Below the pieces are notes generated by a model. It was not told the origin of the DNA. It saw only the letters and a program-made list of their open reading frames with translations, and did no database searches. Positions 61,842 through 64,000 of a DNA stretch of 64,000 nt are shown here, piece by piece; within the stretch, counting starts at the first letter, position 1, and every line of letters starts with the position of its first letter. Source of the DNA: Gimesia aquarii (GTDB lineage: Bacteria > Planctomycetota > Planctomycetia > Planctomycetales > Planctomycetaceae); NCBI RefSeq assembly GCF_007748195.1, contig NZ_CP037920.1, positions 1,283,536 to 1,347,535 on the forward strand, in the 5' to 3' direction. A program made the position numbers and the translations under genes.

Positions 61842-62531
61842 TTAACTTCCCTCAGTGGGATTGCCTGCGTTGACAAACGTCTTAACTAAATTTCTCAGCT
61901 CGATAAACGATTTCTGTTCTGGATTCACACAAATCAGATTTGGGCTCATTTGCGTGATGACGGTTCGTAAATGGTTTACATCCTGAACGGCGGCTGCTCG
62001 AATTTTCTGATTTCGATTCGCCAGACAGGCTGCTTTCTCTGCGGCTTCGGCAAACAGAACCACGCCTGTTGCATCGGCTCGACAAATACTGCTGATTGTC
62101 TCTTTAACGGCTTCTTCCAGTGAAGAACTCAACTCCTGTGACCAACGTGAATTGGTCTGTTGTTCGATTTTTGCCAGTGCATTCTCAACGACAGCTGAAT
62201 GAGAGAGCACAATGGCCCGCCATGGTGCGCCCTGCCCTTTTGAGGGAGACACGACCGATGTGGGACGATGGACACTCACTTGAAACTCGCGCAGATAATC
62301 TTTCGCAGAAGGAGTCAAAAGTGATCCTGCTGCAATACCAATGGCAGTTTGTCCTTTTGTCTTTTCTGCTAATAAATCTGCAGTGATGACTTTCTCGGTC
62401 AAAACAATTGAAGAGTCAGCTATGGAAACAGGTGGTACATTTCCCGTTGCTTGCCTGTCATTGCCCTGCTGGGAAAGGACCGACAAAACATTGTCGACAA
62501 CCTGATTAACCAACTCTTCAGAAAACTGCAT
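61842..62531 (-). CDS. EP-tagged RpiB/LacA-like BMC protein of unknown function
   Basis: From ATG 62531 the product has 229 residues. The first 21 form an amphipathic helix (SEELVNQVVDNVLSVLSQQ) followed by a flexible linker, the layout of an N-terminal encapsulation peptide. A short segment, VITADLLAEKTKGQTAIGI then LLTPSAKDYLREFQV, recalls a stretch found in other BMC-linked proteins such as EutT. The C-terminal half (VVLFAEAAEKAACLANRNQ; IRAAAVQDVNHLRTVITQM; LICVNPEQKSFIELRNLV) follows the sugar-phosphate isomerase RpiB/LacA pattern, but the catalytic Cys and His positions are not evident. It lies between the two pentamer genes. The function is unknown; a sugar-phosphate or cofactor role is a guess. 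Confidence 0.75.
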   Translation of the reverse strand: MQFSEELVNQVVDNVLSVLSQQGNDRQATGNVPPVSIADSSIVLTEKVITADLLAEKTKGQTAIGIAAGSLLTPSAKDYLREFQVSVHRPTSVVSPSKGQGAPWRAIVLSHSAVVENALAKIEQQTNSRWSQELSSSLEEAVKETISSICRADATGVVLFAEAAEKAACLANRNQKIRAAAVQDVNHLRTVITQMSPNLICVNPEQKSFIELRNLVKTFVNAGNPTEGS

Positions 62532-62565
62532 CAGTTTCAAATTAACTCTATTCTTAAATTTTTCA

Positions 62566-62823
62566 TTAACGATCGATGACACCCAGAGTCGCCCAGCGAA
62601 TGGGGGTGTTCTTCACGCCCACCATCTCTCTGACAGCAGCCCCATCAGAGGTCAGCAGTACGGTATCTCCTTTGCCGCACCCCAGTTCATCGATTACCAA
62701 CTCAGGAAAACCCTCCGCGTTGCCTTTAATGTCGAGAGTTTGAACCAGCAATAAGCGCCATCCATCCAAACTGGGATGTTTGGATGTTGCGGTTGCTCGT
62801 CCGATCACTCGACCTGTCAACAT
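62566..62823 (-). CDS. BMC pentamer shell protein (EutN/CcmL family)
   Basis: The 85-residue protein is a short EutN/CcmL pentamer: MLTGRVIGRATATSKHPSLDG, LLLVQTLDIKG, VIDELGCGKGDTVLLTSDGAAV and TPIRWATLGVIDR are the usual strands and the vertex loop. It caps shell vertices. It is 68 bp after the aldehyde dehydrogenase gene and 34 bp before the RpiB-like gene. The pentamer pair shares KHPSLDG but differs elsewhere, so they are paralogues rather than a recent duplication. Confidence 0.95.
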   Translation of the reverse strand: MLTGRVIGRATATSKHPSLDGWRLLLVQTLDIKGNAEGFPELVIDELGCGKGDTVLLTSDGAAVREMVGVKNTPIRWATLGVIDR

Positions 62824-62891
62824 AAGATTTTAATTCCTGAGATCGTTTTGATTTTGATTAACAGAATTTCGATTCTGCTAACGTTGCTCAA

Positions 62892-64000
62892 TTAAATAAT
62901 TCGTAAGTGTCCCACTGTGGTGGAACGTCGGAAACGAGTGAATGTTAGTGGGTTTGTAACCCCTTCACCGGTGGGAGTGGCAATGCTGAATGAAGCATAT
63001 CCTTCTCCCCCGTTACCTAAAGCGGCTCCACAAGGACCGTTCTGGACAAACAGTGTAGTGTCCATGATGCGGCCCATCTTCGTAATCACTTCAATGTTTC
63101 GTGAATGGATCATACTGGTGTGTCGGAACCCGTGCTCGAATTCTTTGGCCAGTTCAATTCCGTGGTCTGCGTTGCGGCAGCGAACGAATGGTACGAAAGG
63201 CATCATTTGCTCTTCCGGTACGAATGGGTTGTTCGTGTCAGTTTCGCCGTAAAGAAGCTCTGTTCCTGCTGGAACACTAACGCCAATCATGCCGGCCAAG
63301 ACCGAGGCGTCTTTCCCAATCAGATCACGATTGAGAACAGCGTGCCCTCCTGGTTCTTTCGGAGGCGAGAATGCCAGAGCAGTAAGTTGCGCGACCTGCT
63401 GGGAATTGAGTTGATAGCCACCATGCCGTCCCATGGCAGACATCAACTCGTTAAAGATGCTCTCAACAGCAAAGACTTCTTTTTCGCCGATGCAAAGTAA
63501 ATTGTTATCGTAGGCGGCTCCAATGATGATCGATTTCGCAGCATTGTCGAGATCTGCTGTTTCGTCAACAACAACAGGTGGGTTACCAGGTCCGGCAACA
63601 ATCGCTCGCTTCTTGGCACCCAAAGCAGCACGAGCCACTCCCGGACCACCGGTTACACATAAGAGTGGAATTCCCCGATGGTTAAAGATTTCATCTGCCG
63701 TTTCCAGTGTTGGATTTTCCAGGATCGTGACCAGATTTTGCAAACCGGTTGCCTGGTAGATGGCCTTATTAAAACGTCGGACCCCTTCACAGGCAATTTT
63801 TGCTCCGCCCGGGTGTGGATTCACAACCAGCGTATTACCTGAAGCAACCATATTGATAAAGTTACAGGCCAGAGTTGGCAAGGAATGCGTGACAGGAGTA
63901 ATCGCACCAATTACACCAAAGGGAGCGAACTCCGTCAGACTGACTCCGTTATCGCCGGAAACGGATTCGGTCTTCATAAATTCCATGCCGGGAATGTCTT
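62892..64000 (-). CDS. CoA-acylating aldehyde dehydrogenase, BMC type (5' end outside window)
   Basis: The visible 369 codons are the C-terminal three quarters of a PduP/EutE-type aldehyde dehydrogenase; the frame runs through the window edge, so its N-terminus (where such enzymes often carry an encapsulation peptide) is not seen. [18 protein letters not shown] and [12 protein letters not shown] are the cofactor side, and [12 protein letters not shown] holds the catalytic Cys (codon 63492-63494). [16 protein letters not shown] is the usual end. In this setting it would turn lactaldehyde, or a similar aldehyde, into the acyl-CoA inside the shell. It is upstream of the two pentamers in the same operon. 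Confidence 0.95.
   Translation of the reverse strand, partial: DIPGMEFMKTESVSGDNGVSLTEFAPFGVIGAITPVTHSLPTLACNFINMVASGNTLVVNPHPGGAKIACEGVRRFNKAIYQATGLQNLVTILENPTLETADEIFNHRGIPLLCVTGGPGVARAALGAKKRAIVAGPGNPPVVVDETADLDNAAKSIIIGAAYDNNLLCIGEKEVFAVESIFNELMSAMGRHGGYQLNSQQVAQLTALAFSPPKEPGGHAVLNRDLIGKDASVLAGMIGVSVPAGTELLYGETDTNNPFVPEEQMMPFVPFVRCRNADHGIELAKEFEHGFRHTSMIHSRNIEVITKMGRIMDTTLFVQNGPCGAALGNGGEGYASFSIATPTGEGVTNPLTFTRFRRSTTVGHLRII

Overview
The window looks like chromosomal DNA from a planctomycete, probably of the Gimesia/Rubinisphaera type (family Planctomycetaceae). That placement is an inference from gene content: two pairs of DUF1549/DUF1553 heme proteins with Tat-exported DUF1501 proteins, a DUF1559 pseudopilin with a partner lipoprotein, two secreted sulfatases, a large secreted PQQ propeller, a Tat-exported Gfo/Idh/MocA protein, and a planctomycete-type bacterial microcompartment (BMC) operon at the right end. 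No insertion sequence, phage, CRISPR array or rRNA was seen.

Layout. 0.4-7.5 kb: secreted proteins and the first DUF1549/DUF1553-DUF1501 pair. 7.7-12.5 kb: a small surface-glycan set (two methyltransferases, a GT39-like membrane protein, a DPM-like GT2, GtrA). 12.6-17.5 kb: a PQQ propeller carrying a degenerate methyltransferase-like domain, a sulfatase, and tRNA-Ser(GCT) with its own promoter and terminator. 17.8-28.1 kb: RmlD, the DUF1559/lipoprotein pair, a GNAT protein, a Uma2 protein, soluble transhydrogenase, a second sulfatase, and a redoxin/cytochrome/copper-oxygenase mosaic. 28.2-34.9 kb: housekeeping genes acpS, a LOG-family hydrolase, ftsH, dxr and an enlarged rseP. 35-41 kb: small membrane proteins, a large secreted protein, a prepilin-peptidase homologue that seems to lack one catalytic Asp, and a Methyltransf_32 protein. 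41.2-45.8 kb: the second DUF1549/DUF1553-DUF1501 pair. 46-52.1 kb: a flagellar unit, flhA-flhF-flhG-small membrane protein-fliA, closed by a strong terminator. 52.3-55.1 kb: MoxR-DUF58 and an NTF2-like protein. 55.5-58.3 kb: an FHA protein and a YfhO-like membrane protein. 58.3-64 kb, minus strand: the BMC operon, running off the window.

How the genes fit together. The BMC operon holds an aldehyde dehydrogenase (cut by the window end), two pentamer shell proteins (EutN/CcmL), an RpiB-like protein with an N-terminal encapsulation-type helix, a class II aldolase with a C-terminal encapsulation-type helix, an LDH/MDH-family dehydrogenase and a DhnA-type aldolase with its own tail. This is the enzyme set expected for fucose/rhamnose-type sugar breakdown through lactaldehyde. 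The secreted sulfatases elsewhere in the window fit a lifestyle of degrading sulfated algal polysaccharides rich in those sugars, though that link is inference. The least described items are the EP-tagged RpiB-like protein, the tailed DhnA aldolase, the secreted methyltransferase-like/PQQ fusion, the four-PDZ RseP and the apparently inactive prepilin peptidase and Uma2 homologues.
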